The notes under the pieces were generated by a model, which was not told where the DNA came from, ran no database searches, and saw only the letters and a list, made by a program, of their open reading frames with translations. From positions 1-64,000 of the forward strand of contig JAKQHS010000015.1 in the NCBI GenBank assembly GCA_029557915.1: a DNA stretch of 64,000 bases, written 5' to 3'. Shown piece after piece: positions 17,700 through 26,224 of this stretch. Each line of letters begins with the position of its first letter. Position 1 is the stretch's first letter. Source of the DNA: Bacteroidota bacterium (GTDB lineage Bacteria > Bacteroidota > Bacteroidia > Chitinophagales > Saprospiraceae). The translations under genes and the position numbers were made by a program.

Positions 17700-17707
17700 T
17701 AACTTTG
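17700..17707 (+). promoter_or_regulatory. -7 element for the lactonase gene
   Basis: TAACTTTG, an exact consensus match ending 37 bp before the ATG at 17745. Confidence 0.5.
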
Positions 17708-17744
17708 GCATGGAATTCTGATTCCGAAATTTAATCCAGTTTAT

Positions 17745-18866
17745 ATGAAGTACTTCAGTTTATTAATGCCTTTGTTGATCACCCGGTTCATGAATCCGTT
17801 AATCGCCCAGGATGATTATTTCCTGATTATAGGTACTTATACCACGGCTCCTTCCGACGGCATCGAGGTCTACCGGTACAACAGCGCCAAATGCGAGTTT
17901 CAATACCTCCACAAAGTCGCAGCCCAAAACCCCTCCTACCTGGCCCTTTCTCCGGACCAGAAATATCTTTATGCAGTCACCGAAACCGGCAACCCGAACG
18001 GTGGGGGCGTTTCCGCCTTCCGGTTTGACGACCGCCAGGGCAACCTCGAACTCATAAATTCACAATCTTCTGCGGGCAACCATCCTTGTTATGTATCCAC
18101 TCATAAAAACGGAAAATGGGTGGCCGCCGGCAATTATTCTTCCGGCAACCTGGTCTATTATCCTGTGGCCTCCGATGGCTCCATTGGCAATCCCACCAAT
18201 ATCCAGCATTCCGGCAGCAGCATCGTCAAGGGCAGGCAGGACGCTCCGCATGTGCATGCTGCCGTGTATTCACCCGACTACAAATACCTCATGGTTCCCG
18301 ACCTGGGCATCGACAAGGTCATGATCTATAAACTTCAGCCGGATGGCAACATCATCTCCAAAAAACCGGGATCGGTGCAGCTGCAAGCCGGCGCGGGTCC
18401 CCGCCACCTCGATTTTCATCCCAACGGCAAATGGGCTTACCTTATGGAAGAACTGTCGGGAAAGGTCACCGCGATGAATTACAAAAAGGGAAAACTGAAA
18501 GTGATCGGTACGGTCAACGGACATCCCGCGGATTACCCCGGGCCTTACGGCTCAGCCGATATCCACGTATCCCCCGACGGCAAATTCGTTTATTGCTCCA
18601 ACCGGATGGAATCCAATACCATCGGCATTTTTAAAGTCAATCCCGTGGACGGTTCCCTGAGCCTGGTGGGCCATCAAAGCACACTGGGCAAGACCCCGCG
18701 CAATTTTACCATCGATCCGACCGGCAATTACCTGCTGGCCGCCAATCAAAACACCAACGATGTCGTGGTTTTCAAGATCAACCGGGAGACGGGCCTGCTC
18801 ACCGATGCCGGCAAACGTTTGTCGGTGAATAAACCGGTGTGTTTGAAGTGGGCGGTGAAGAAGTAA
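17745..18866 (+). CDS. Exported lactonase-family seven-bladed propeller (6-phosphogluconolactonase-like)
   Basis: 373 residues. A signal peptide ending near IAQ is followed by IIGTYTTAPSDGIEVYRYN, PSYLALSPDQKYLYAVTE, GNHPCYVSTHKNGKWVAAGNYSSGNLVYYP, the HVHAAVYSPDYKYLMVPDLGIDKV blade, AGPRHLDFHPNGKWAYLMEELSGKV and the closing PRNFTIDPTGNYLLAANQNTNDVVVFKI. This is the Pgl/YbhE propeller fold with its His and Asp residues. Export argues against a role in the cytoplasmic pentose-phosphate route; an extracellular sugar lactone made by a neighbouring PQQ dehydrogenase is a reasonable guess. Confidence 0.88.
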   Translation: MKYFSLLMPLLITRFMNPLIAQDDYFLIIGTYTTAPSDGIEVYRYNSAKCEFQYLHKVAAQNPSYLALSPDQKYLYAVTETGNPNGGGVSAFRFDDRQGNLELINSQSSAGNHPCYVSTHKNGKWVAAGNYSSGNLVYYPVASDGSIGNPTNIQHSGSSIVKGRQDAPHVHAAVYSPDYKYLMVPDLGIDKVMIYKLQPDGNIISKKPGSVQLQAGAGPRHLDFHPNGKWAYLMEELSGKVTAMNYKKGKLKVIGTVNGHPADYPGPYGSADIHVSPDGKFVYCSNRMESNTIGIFKVNPVDGSLSLVGHQSTLGKTPRNFTIDPTGNYLLAANQNTNDVVVFKINRETGLLTDAGKRLSVNKPVCLKWAVKK

Positions 18867-18897
18867 TTAAGGAATTAAAATAATTAACGGATTAAAA

Positions 18898-19602
18898 TTA
18901 TTGATTTTTCCTGGTCACAATGATATCATCCACAAAAAAAGTAGCCCGGTGTTGAAATCCGACCCAGAATTTGACAGCGCCAAAATGACGGGCCAGAGGA
19001 AGGACGTTTTGGGAAATTTGCACCGTGGTATTCCCGGAAGCATTGGCTCCTAGGAGAGTAATCTCCGCCGTGGCGGCCACATCGGTTATATTCAGATTTA
19101 CTGATAATACGAAATTCTGATTCCTCGGAAACTGTCCAAAACGGTGGGTGCCATCGTCAATACGCACGTCACCCTCAGGCATAAAATCGAGATGGAGAAA
19201 TGGGCCAAATGGCAAAGGACTTTGCTTGGAAGCTTCGAACTGAACCGTGACTACCTCTGTAACCGGTATATACAGGCTGGCTAAAAGACCGTATTTACCT
19301 TTCCCAAACTGGGTAAAGTTTCCGGTTAATTCAGTAGGATCTGAATTATTAAATGGATGACTTATACCGCACCATTTTTTTGATTTTATGGTATCATTGG
19401 GTGAAGTCACGATTACGGACCCTCCGCCGGATGTGACAGATACGGTTCCGGTGGCTTGGTTGGGGGCCGGAGGTGATCCGATATGGTCATTATTGAAGTT
19501 TGCCAGTAAGACGGTTGTTGATTTGCAACTGCTCACCAACAGGAAGGCGGCCGGAATAAGCAGACCGCACCAAAATCTGGTTAAAGACATTCTGAAATTC
19601 AT
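18898..19602 (-). CDS. Lipoprotein of unknown function
   Basis: 234 residues with a lipoprotein signal (PAAFLLVSSC, Cys about 26). The rest is predicted beta-rich: GTVSVTSGGGSVIVTS, GLLASLYIPVTEVVTVQFEAS, LHLDFMPEGDVRIDD, FVLSVNLNITDVAATAEITLLG, and a final FFVDDIIVTRKNQ. The last pattern is common at the end of carbohydrate-binding-like jelly-roll domains. I do not recognise the family. It is monocistronic, convergent with the lactonase gene. Confidence 0.7.
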   Translation of the reverse strand: MNFRMSLTRFWCGLLIPAAFLLVSSCKSTTVLLANFNNDHIGSPPAPNQATGTVSVTSGGGSVIVTSPNDTIKSKKWCGISHPFNNSDPTELTGNFTQFGKGKYGLLASLYIPVTEVVTVQFEASKQSPLPFGPFLHLDFMPEGDVRIDDGTHRFGQFPRNQNFVLSVNLNITDVAATAEITLLGANASGNTTVQISQNVLPLARHFGAVKFWVGFQHRATFFVDDIIVTRKNQ

Positions 19603-19763
19603 ATATCGGTTATTGATTTAATAAACAGTGTAAAGAGCCGGGATTTTGTTACTTAAATAGGGAAAAGGGCGGTAATAAGGACTTCAATAGGTTGCCGGAA
19701 GCCGGTACAAAAATGGCCTTATAAATGCGACCAGGTCGGTGATGATTATTTTTACAGCCGGAC

Positions 19764-20855
19764 TTACCAGCCCGTATAAACTTTCTTCATGATTGCCGTC
19801 TTCTCCTCATCTTCAGCCACGGAATAACTGGTAAACATCATCACCCCGCTGGACCGGCCTATGGCCCCATACCTTAAAACCTTTTCAAAGACCTCTGGCG
19901 TGATGACCCCGGGATCGTTGTGCGCCTGGACTATGGGCCAGACTTTTGGGTACTGGTCCGGCTGGATGTCCAACCGGTGGGTAAACCAGCTGATGTTTTC
20001 TTTGACCCATTCGGGATCTTTACCCATTCGGCCGTGATAGACCATCGGCGAAAACACATCGGCATGTTCGCGGAGCAGGTCATAATCCAGTCCCAGGATC
20101 CGGCGCCGGGCTCCGTTAAAATCCTCGTCATTCCAGGGGCAATGATAGATGCCCAGGAGGGCCCCGGGCTTCTCTTCCTTCAGGATCTTCTTAAAATCCC
20201 GCACCCAGCCGGCAATTATGGTGCATCGCCAATTTCGCCAGATTTGTTCCTGATGGCGGAGGATCCAATCCGCTTTTTCAGCGGTATTTCCCCCCGGCAA
20301 TGGCAATCCTGTAGCCGCCTGAAATAAAGAGAGGCAATGGTCACAAAAACAGGTTTCAGGAAGGATGGGCTCCGGATCTTCAAATTGGGCATGATAGTGC
20401 AGGTAATCCATCCAGACTCCGTCGAGGTCAAATTTTCGCAACAGGTTTTTCAGCGCATCGGTCCGGTATCGCCTGAAGCCGGGTTCTGTGGGACAGACGC
20501 CCATAAACCAGGTGGCCGCCTCAACTTTCTTGCCGTGTTGGTCGATGGCCCAGGCTTCGGGATGCTGATCCACATAATTTTTGCCATTCAGTGTGGCAAA
20601 CTCGGCAAAAACCTTAAGCCCCTCTAATCTGGCGCGGGACATGATCTTTTCATTGATCGCCCCGTCGTGCATAAATACCGCATTTACTCCGAGTTGGTCC
20701 AGGTGAAGATCCTTTTTCCAGAAAGGCTCCGGGCTCCCGTAAATCCCCCGTATTTCAATTTTTTTGGAATTCGCGGGCCCGCCTGGCTTTGCCCCGGTCC
20801 CCAGTGCGGTAAGCATGAGGCAGGTACCCCACCGAAGCAAATATTGCAGGCGCAT
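19764..20855 (-). CDS. Exported TIM-barrel glycoside hydrolase-like protein
   Basis: 363 residues with a signal-peptide-like start. Barrel strands are visible: IEIRGIYGS, NAVFMHDGAI, GLKVFAEFATLNGK, DGVWMDYLHYHAQF, ALLGIYHCPWNDEDF, ADVFSPMVYHGRMGK, KVWPIVQAH and GVMMFTSYS. Candidate catalytic acids are D in DGVWMDY and E/D in PWNDEDF. PETCFCDHCLSLFQ holds three Cys in a pattern seen in hypothetical glycosyl hydrolase groups (GHL6-like). Substrate unknown and no CAZy family assigned. The stop of the APH-like gene is 11 bp upstream, so it may be in the same transcript. Confidence 0.7.
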   Translation of the reverse strand: MRLQYLLRWGTCLMLTALGTGAKPGGPANSKKIEIRGIYGSPEPFWKKDLHLDQLGVNAVFMHDGAINEKIMSRARLEGLKVFAEFATLNGKNYVDQHPEAWAIDQHGKKVEAATWFMGVCPTEPGFRRYRTDALKNLLRKFDLDGVWMDYLHYHAQFEDPEPILPETCFCDHCLSLFQAATGLPLPGGNTAEKADWILRHQEQIWRNWRCTIIAGWVRDFKKILKEEKPGALLGIYHCPWNDEDFNGARRRILGLDYDLLREHADVFSPMVYHGRMGKDPEWVKENISWFTHRLDIQPDQYPKVWPIVQAHNDPGVITPEVFEKVLRYGAIGRSSGVMMFTSYSVAEDEEKTAIMKKVYTGW

Positions 20856-20866
20856 AAGAATACAAG

Positions 20867-21877
20867 TTATTGAAATTTTGGTATCGGCGTTTCCAGGTAA
20901 CCATCCATCAATTTCAGGTATTTTTTTACTTCATCCAGGTATTTTTTACGCTGAGCGCCTTCTGCCTTCATGGCCCTCAGGGCATTCACTTTGGCCCTTA
21001 CATTGGCTCGGTAGCTTTTATAGTAGGTGAAAAGCATTTGTTCCCGGGGGCCGAAAGCGCCGGGGTCCTTGTGAAAATAATCGTCCGTGAAGGCCTTGCT
21101 CAACAGGTAGAATCCTTCCGCTTCCAGGTCCATGCAAAAAAAGGCGATCTCATCCAGCACATCCATTTTCCGGAAATCGTCGTTGAATTCAATACAATCA
21201 AAAAGGATGGGCTTGCGGTATAAAAAGATATTCCGGGAATGCAGGTCGCCATGACAGTCCCTTATGAACCCCATTTTAATCCGTTTTATAAAAAGATCAT
21301 GATGGAGTTTCAGGAACCGGTCGGAGAGGCGGACCGCATTTTTAATGAGTTCGTCCCAGCTTGAGCCCAACACCGACTTTACAAAACCGCTGACCGAAAG
21401 CAGGTCATTAAACCTGGATGAAAACGTGCGCGGGCGGAAAGGCGCGCGGATCACATCGGTGTGAAGGTGAAAGCGCCGGATCGTGGAAGCCAGTGCCTGA
21501 ATATGAGCCCGGGTCACCTGTTTTTTTTCAAGCATCCGGTGCATTTGGTTCGAGGATTTCAGCCGTTTCATTTTAACGGCGTAATCGATGATTTTACCTT
21601 CCGGGCCATCAACGGTTATTCCCTTTTTATCCTGGCGCACCGCGACCACGCCGAGGTACACCCCTTTCGAAAACCGGTTGTTCAATAAAACTTCCCGCTC
21701 GCAATAAAACTTGCGTTTTTTTAAGGTTGAAAAATCCAGGAAAGAATATTTGATTTCCTTTTTGAATTTGTATGCCAGGGAATTTCCAAGGATAACGTAG
21801 GAAATATGGGTTTCGATCAGACTGGGGTGAGGAAACCTCCCGGCCTTTAAAAGGATATCAATTTGTTCCCGGTTCAT
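20867..21877 (-). CDS. APH-type phosphotransferase-like protein (COG2187-like half)
   Basis: 336 residues with a protein-kinase-like/APH fold. The N-terminal lobe has ISYVILGNSLAYKFKKEI (ATP-lysine strand). The catalytic loop is DCHGDLHSRNIFL near residue 208 (HGDxxxxN), and the metal motif is LFDCIEFND. Many genomes fuse this domain to an AAA kinase in one chain. Here the two are separate, and this gene starts inside the stop codon of the kinase gene (ATGA, 21874-21877), so translation is probably coupled. Substrate unknown; antibiotic resistance is unlikely. Confidence 0.82.
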   Translation of the reverse strand: MNREQIDILLKAGRFPHPSLIETHISYVILGNSLAYKFKKEIKYSFLDFSTLKKRKFYCEREVLLNNRFSKGVYLGVVAVRQDKKGITVDGPEGKIIDYAVKMKRLKSSNQMHRMLEKKQVTRAHIQALASTIRRFHLHTDVIRAPFRPRTFSSRFNDLLSVSGFVKSVLGSSWDELIKNAVRLSDRFLKLHHDLFIKRIKMGFIRDCHGDLHSRNIFLYRKPILFDCIEFNDDFRKMDVLDEIAFFCMDLEAEGFYLLSKAFTDDYFHKDPGAFGPREQMLFTYYKSYRANVRAKVNALRAMKAEGAQRKKYLDEVKKYLKLMDGYLETPIPKFQ

Positions 21878-22371
21878 TGGACGGAGTGAAGGTAAGCCAA
21901 TGCCTCCGAGAGCATCTCCGAAATATTATGGTTGGAGGAGACCAGGGTGAGATGTTCCCGTTTCAGCGGTTCGTAGGCCGCTTTCAGTTTCAGGTAGACG
22001 GGGTGGTCCGCTTCGCTCATCGTCCTGGGTTTTTGCAGGCGCTCTTCAATCAGGTGCTCCGGGGCGGTGACTTCGATAAACATTAATTTTTCTCCGAATG
22101 CAGCGGCTTTTTCTTCAAAATAATTTCTCAACGATTCCCTGTAAAAGGTGGCGTCCAGGACCACCGGTTTTTTAAGGGACAGGGCTTCGGACATCATCTG
22201 ACCCATGACCCGGTAAACCATTTCTTTTTCTTCCTCGCTGTAGGTTCTCCTGGACAGCCTCTTCATCCGGACTTCGTCCGAACTGATGTATTCCCCTCCA
22301 AGCGTTCCGGCCAGCTTTGAAGCAAAATAACTTTTACCGGAACCGGGTAAACCCATGACGATAACGACCAT
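21874..22371 (-). CDS. P-loop kinase (AAA_33 type) partner of the APH-like protein
   Basis: 165 residues. Walker A GLPGSGKS is at residues 7-14, followed by FASKLAGTLGGEYISSDEVRMKRL (acceptor-binding), VVLDATFYRESLRNYFEE (Walker B-like) and the LID-type arginines in EERLQKPRTMSEAD. It belongs with zeta-toxin/shikimate-kinase-like small kinases and corresponds to the ATP-binding half of a widespread two-domain protein. It overlaps the APH gene by 4 bp. Substrate unknown. Confidence 0.85.
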   Translation of the reverse strand: MVVIVMGLPGSGKSYFASKLAGTLGGEYISSDEVRMKRLSRRTYSEEEKEMVYRVMGQMMSEALSLKKPVVLDATFYRESLRNYFEEKAAAFGEKLMFIEVTAPEHLIEERLQKPRTMSEADHPVYLKLKAAYEPLKREHLTLVSSNHNISEMLSEALAYLHSVQ

Positions 22372-22387
22372 GTGCGCTAATATAATC

Positions 22388-22465
22388 CAAAACCGGTTTT
22401 GTTTTAGCAGTCATCAGGCCCGGGTAAAACAAACACATCATGTGACAAATGTTTGCGTTTTACCC
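22388..22465. promoter_or_regulatory. Palindrome and stem-loop between divergent genes
   Basis: CAAAACCGGTTTTG (22388-22401) is a perfect 14-bp palindrome. Further right, GGGTAAAAC plus AAACA (22422-22435) pairs with TGTTT and GTTTTACCC (22450-22465) around a 14-nt loop that itself contains CACATcATGTG. Both lie between the divergent starts at 22371 and 22508 and look like regulator sites or an RNA hairpin. Confidence 0.45.
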
Positions 22466-22507
22466 CGATGCGTAGGTAATCCTCTATATTTAGAGTAAAT
22501 CTCCCTT

Positions 22508-23329
22508 ATGAGTTATAAACCAATACCCATTCGAAGCGGTGTATGGGGTTATCGGGGAACCGATGCCCTTTTTCTGGATCTTACCGGCACGGATATACCG
22601 GCACTTGCTGCATTCGACCTGGCTTATTTAAACGGAGACCATCATGTGCAAACTCTTATAGCGGGAGGGAAAACGGGAGAACCGTCGAGTTTTTTACTGG
22701 GCCTGGGTGACGGGGATAATGGTCTTTTGGGCAATCAACGGGACCCGGTAGAACTTAAAGCGGTCTACTATCCAATAACCCCCCCTCACCTGACCCGGAC
22801 CAGTGAACGGAGCATTTCCGGATCTTCTTCAAACCGGCAAAACAGCATCGTCTCCATTCCCAGGCTGGCAGCGGATGAAGTTTTTGTTCTACGGGGCTTT
22901 GAATTTCAGGGAACGCAGGGCGGGAACCACCACCTTCGCAAAGTGGGGGTCCGGTATCATTCCATTCGCAGCGAGATCAGAGTTGATTTTGTGGACGACT
23001 CTCCGCAGGATGACCGGTATGCTTACATCATAAGGTATTTTATCCTGAAAAGAGGGGATCACCCGCGTGGGTTAATCCTCAGGGGGGTTTACAGCCAATC
23101 GTTTGAATTTACCGATTCAGCCCGGATCCCCAAGACCAACAGGGGCAATGCTTTGTTGGCCGGATTTAATTTCGAATTCAAGGACGGCGATCATCATTTA
23201 AGACGGATAGCTGTCGATGTTCAGCCCACGAATGAATTTGGGGTCGTTTTTACAGATAGTCAGACAAACCACGGGGTGAAAGCAAGCGTTGACTATGTAG
23301 TCCTGGACTGGTCCGGGGCTTACCGTTGA
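22508..23329 (+). CDS. Unrecognised protein with three GDHH repeats
   Basis: 273 residues, no signal peptide and no membrane segment. Three similar beta-rich modules are visible, each with a double-His turn: AAFDLAYLNGDHHVQTLIAG (about 35), GFEFQGTQGGNHHLRKVGVRY (about 135) and GFNFEFKDGDHHLRRIAVDV (about 220). Modules 2 and 3 continue with a V-x-F-x-D strand (RVDFVDDS, GVVFTDSQ) and a Y-x-x-x-D/Y strand. The clustered histidines could bind a metal or sugar. I recognise no family and assign no function. TATATTTA just upstream is a near-consensus -7. Confidence 0.65.
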   Translation: MSYKPIPIRSGVWGYRGTDALFLDLTGTDIPALAAFDLAYLNGDHHVQTLIAGGKTGEPSSFLLGLGDGDNGLLGNQRDPVELKAVYYPITPPHLTRTSERSISGSSSNRQNSIVSIPRLAADEVFVLRGFEFQGTQGGNHHLRKVGVRYHSIRSEIRVDFVDDSPQDDRYAYIIRYFILKRGDHPRGLILRGVYSQSFEFTDSARIPKTNRGNALLAGFNFEFKDGDHHLRRIAVDVQPTNEFGVVFTDSQTNHGVKASVDYVVLDWSGAYR

Positions 23330-23432
23330 TATAAAAACGGTATAGATCGTTTGGTGTAGCGGACGGGTTCACTCCAGGGACGGCACGGTCGTTGGCCGGA
23401 GGATAAAACGCATAGGGATAAGGAGATGAGTT

Positions 23433-24209
23433 TTAAACCTGATCGCCGGATCTTTTTTTCGACAGGGCTTGAGCCATGGCTTCTGCTCCGCGCGCGACAA
23501 AAGTAGCATCGGCTCCACAAGCCAGAAAACGGTAACCCAGTTGGAAATACATTTCATATTCAGCAAGGTCCAGCAATAAAACCCCTGTGGCTTTATGGTG
23601 TTTCTTAGCGGCAAGGGCCACATCCCTTATAGCTTTTTGATACACCGGGTGATCCAATTGCCCAAATACGCCCAGGGACAGGGATAGATCTGAAGGGCCC
23701 ACAAACAGGACGTCCACCGCGTCCAGGGAGGCGATGCGGTCCACCTGCTCGAGGGCATCCGGGGTTTCAATCTGGACCACCCCGATCAGATTGTTTTCCA
23801 GAGTATGAATATACTCCGTTGCATTTTTACCAAAGCCCGTAGCCCTTACCATTTTTGCCATACCCCGGGTGCCTTTCGGCGGATAATACATCATGCGGCA
23901 TACTTCATCTGCTATGGCTGCCTGGCGGATCTGGGGGAACATGATCCCTGAAGCCCCCGCATCCAGGATACGTTGGATTTTTGACCGGGAAAGTTCATCG
24001 GTGCGCACCAAGGGCGTTGCGGGGGTGCCTTCGAGGACCTGCAATTGCTGGTACATCGCCAGGTCATTGCCCGAACCGTGTTCCAGATCGATCAGGACCC
24101 ACTCGAAACCGGCTCTTCCGATGATTTCCGCGGATACGGTGGACCCAAGATTGATCCAGCATCCGTGCAGGGCCTCGCCGGAACGGATTTTTTCTTTAAG
24201 ATTTTTCAT
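23433..24209 (-). CDS. HpcH/HpaI-family aldolase
   Basis: 258 residues of the class II pyruvate-aldolase barrel: WINLGSTVSAEIIGRAGFEWVLIDLEHG (His-Gly loop), PLVRTDELSRSKIQRILDAGASGIMFPQI, the GTRGMAKMVRATGFG loop, VVQIETPDALEQVDRIA (metal Glu), DVLFVGPSDLSLSLGVFG (metal Asp), and a C-terminal cap. Members cleave 2-keto-3-deoxy sugar acids such as 2-keto-3-deoxy-L-rhamnonate or 4-hydroxy-2-oxoheptanedioate; which one cannot be told here. It is the last gene of a minus-strand run with GH16 and other secreted proteins. Confidence 0.9.
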   Translation of the reverse strand: MKNLKEKIRSGEALHGCWINLGSTVSAEIIGRAGFEWVLIDLEHGSGNDLAMYQQLQVLEGTPATPLVRTDELSRSKIQRILDAGASGIMFPQIRQAAIADEVCRMMYYPPKGTRGMAKMVRATGFGKNATEYIHTLENNLIGVVQIETPDALEQVDRIASLDAVDVLFVGPSDLSLSLGVFGQLDHPVYQKAIRDVALAAKKHHKATGVLLLDLAEYEMYFQLGYRFLACGADATFVARGAEAMAQALSKKRSGDQV

Positions 24210-24322
24210 GAATGTTCACGAGGTTGAATTTTGGAATTGGCAGTCTGTTTTTTTTTATCGTAGAGGAATATGGACAAGGTCTTACAAAGGTATTAAACCC
24301 GTTGACCACCTGTCGGCGGGGG

Positions 24323-24811
24323 TCATTTCCAGGGCTTGGACTTTTTTATTTGCCGGAGGATCTCTTTTTCATTTATTCCTTTGCGCCGGGAACCGTATTT
24401 ATATTCCCTGATGGTGGGATGTCCGAGGGTCACCTCATCCTGTCCGCAACGACCGATCTGCAATATCAGGGGAGACATGCTCATCTGTTTTTTTTCCTTG
24501 TTTATAAGTTGGGTGTTTTCATCATACCGCAGGCTCACTGCTTCCGGACTGAAGTCCAGGGTCATGCTTTTTCCTTTTAGGGCATATTTACCCCGGAGGT
24601 AGGTGTCGTGATGGAGGCACCGGTCGACCAGGGCAAATTTTTTTTTATTCAGAAAAATAAGGTCTGAAGCACAGCAGTCGCAGGCGGCAATCACCTCACA
24701 GGCCTCTTTCGAAAATTCATCCGATAGAATAAATACCTGTCTTGCAAATTGCTGCCCCCAGGTCAAACCGGACCAGGCCATTGAAATCCAGATAAAGTAC
24801 AGTCCTTTCAT
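24323..24811 (-). CDS. Exported cysteine-containing protein of unknown function
   Basis: 162 residues from the ATG at 24811, chosen because MKGLYFIWISMAWSGLTWGQ is a signal peptide. The mature part has ACDCCASDLIFLNKKKFALVDRCLHHDTYLRGKYALKGKSMTLDF, resembling small Bacteroidota secreted proteins with a CDCC start, a DRC-x-x-D-T-Y turn and a G-x-Y-x-x-x-x-x-x-x-L beta-barrel pattern. Four Cys lie close together. It may be a small sensor or lipocalin-like barrel; no function known to me. The C-terminus is very basic. Confidence 0.65.
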   Translation of the reverse strand: MKGLYFIWISMAWSGLTWGQQFARQVFILSDEFSKEACEVIAACDCCASDLIFLNKKKFALVDRCLHHDTYLRGKYALKGKSMTLDFSPEAVSLRYDENTQLINKEKKQMSMSPLILQIGRCGQDEVTLGHPTIREYKYGSRRKGINEKEILRQIKKSKPWK

Positions 24812-24885
24812 TTTTCCAAAGGGTTTAGAATTTTTTTGATGTGCTTCGGATGGGCGAGGCATGGCTCGCGGTCGGCCTGGGCCCA

Positions 24886-25722
24886 CTACTTCTGCCATAC
24901 CCTTACATAATCTATTTCCATCCTCCGGGGCCAGATGTTTTCATCTACACCCTGTTGGCCGCCCCAGAATCCGCCAACGGCAATATTGAGGAGCAGGTAC
25001 ATTTTATTATCAAAGGGCCAGGATTCATACGAATGGTGTTCGTTTTTAAAACTGAAATAAACCTGGTCGTCCATGGAGACGCGAATTTCTTCGGCATCCC
25101 ATTCCACCCCATAGCGGTGAAATTGTTGGGAACAATCGGGTACGGAAATGTTTGCAGTCTTTTGTGTACCGATGCTGTGGTGGTATTTTTTGCAATGAAT
25201 GCTTGCATGTACCCGGCCCTGATCCCATCCCACATGTTCCATGATATCTATTTCTCCGTCATCGGGCCATTGGAGGGGTTGAGGATCGCCCAGCATCCAA
25301 ATGGCCGGCCAGGTCCCCCGGCCTTCAGGCAATTTGGCCCGCACCTCCACTTTCCCGTATTTCCACCCATAAGGTTTATCCAGTCCGGTTTGGGCAGAAA
25401 TCAGGCGGGCTGAAGTATAAGGGTTTCCTTCCCACTCTTCTTTACGGGCTTCGATGACCAGGAGGCCGTTTTCCACCCGGGCATTTTCCAGCCTTTTTAG
25501 GGTATAAAATTGTAATTCATTATTACCCCAACCATGACCTCCCACATTATAAGACCATTTGGTGCTGTCCGGCAATCCGTCGTATTCGAATTCATCGTTC
25601 CATACCAATTTATAAGGCGGAGGGTCGTCTGTTTTAGGGCTGGAATTGCAGGAAATCCCTGTAATCAGGATAAATAATCCGATGAGGTTATGCATGGTAT
25701 TCAGAATTAAGTTTCTTTTCAT
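24886..25722 (-). CDS. Family GH16 endo-beta-glucanase, lipoprotein
   Basis: 278 residues. Lipoprotein signal with Cys25 (LITGISC). The start at 25722 overlaps the ElaA stop as ATGA; ATG 25695 is an alternative. The jelly-roll domain has LVWNDEFEYDGLPDSTKWSYN, GWGNNELQFYT, SARLISAQTGLDKPYGWKYGKVEVRAKLPEGRGTWPAIWML, the catalytic GEIDIMEHVG (nucleophile Glu157, Asp159, acid/base Glu162), and IAVGGFWGG. The EIDIME spacing is the laminarinase-type GH16. It should hydrolyse beta-1,3 or mixed-linkage glucans at the cell surface. Confidence 0.94.
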   Translation of the reverse strand: MKRNLILNTMHNLIGLFILITGISCNSSPKTDDPPPYKLVWNDEFEYDGLPDSTKWSYNVGGHGWGNNELQFYTLKRLENARVENGLLVIEARKEEWEGNPYTSARLISAQTGLDKPYGWKYGKVEVRAKLPEGRGTWPAIWMLGDPQPLQWPDDGEIDIMEHVGWDQGRVHASIHCKKYHHSIGTQKTANISVPDCSQQFHRYGVEWDAEEIRVSMDDQVYFSFKNEHHSYESWPFDNKMYLLLNIAVGGFWGGQQGVDENIWPRRMEIDYVRVWQK

Positions 25723-26219
25723 AGATCCAAAATCATTTTCAGATGCGGAATGCCGTCCTCCAGGTAGCGCTGATCGGTGCTTCTGAATCCAAGAGAGGAA
25801 TAAAAACCAATGAGATAGGCCTGAGCGCCGATTTTGATCGGGTGAGGTCCGTGAATGGACCTGACCTGTTCGATGGAATGCCGCATGAGTATTCTCCCAT
25901 ATGAAAGTCCCCGGAAACGGGGACTCGTCACCACCCGCCCTATGGATAAATAGCCGGCATAGGGCATATTCAAACCAAACAACCTGGAATAGGCGACCAG
26001 GTCTTTTTGTTTATTATAGATCATCAGGTGATGGGCCGCCTCGTCGTAACCGTCGGTGTCCAGGTAAAGGCAGGATTGTTCAAGGATAAATACCTGTTGC
26101 CGCAGCCGGAGGATATCATAAAGTTCCGCGGCGACCAGTTCCGCAAAGGGTTTGCAATGCACGGCCAGGGATTCGTTCAAGGGGTTAAGTTCTTTAGAGG
26201 TATGAAGGTTACTGCTCAA
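25719..26219 (-). CDS. ElaA-type GNAT acetyltransferase
   Basis: 166 residues. ELYDILRLRQQVFILEQSCLYLDTDGYDEAAHHLMIY is the ElaA signature start, then VAYSRLFG, YLSIGRVVTSPRFRGLSYGRILM (acetyl-CoA loop RxRGxxYG) and IKIGAQAYLIGFYSSLGF. ElaA proteins are stand-alone GNATs of unknown substrate. The stop overlaps the GH16 start by 4 bp and the EEP stop is 5 bp upstream, so these three genes form one operon. Confidence 0.9.
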   Translation of the reverse strand: MSSNLHTSKELNPLNESLAVHCKPFAELVAAELYDILRLRQQVFILEQSCLYLDTDGYDEAAHHLMIYNKQKDLVAYSRLFGLNMPYAGYLSIGRVVTSPRFRGLSYGRILMRHSIEQVRSIHGPHPIKIGAQAYLIGFYSSLGFRSTDQRYLEDGIPHLKMILDL

Positions 26220-26224
26220 GCGGT

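Noticed and set aside
20867-21877. APH-like protein as an aminoglycoside resistance gene
   Set aside because: Pairing with the AAA kinase and the COG2187-like pattern fit a housekeeping family of unknown substrate.
24323-24898. Longer start at 24898 for the Cys-rich exported protein
   Set aside because: The added residues remove the signal peptide and overlap the stop of the GH16 gene.
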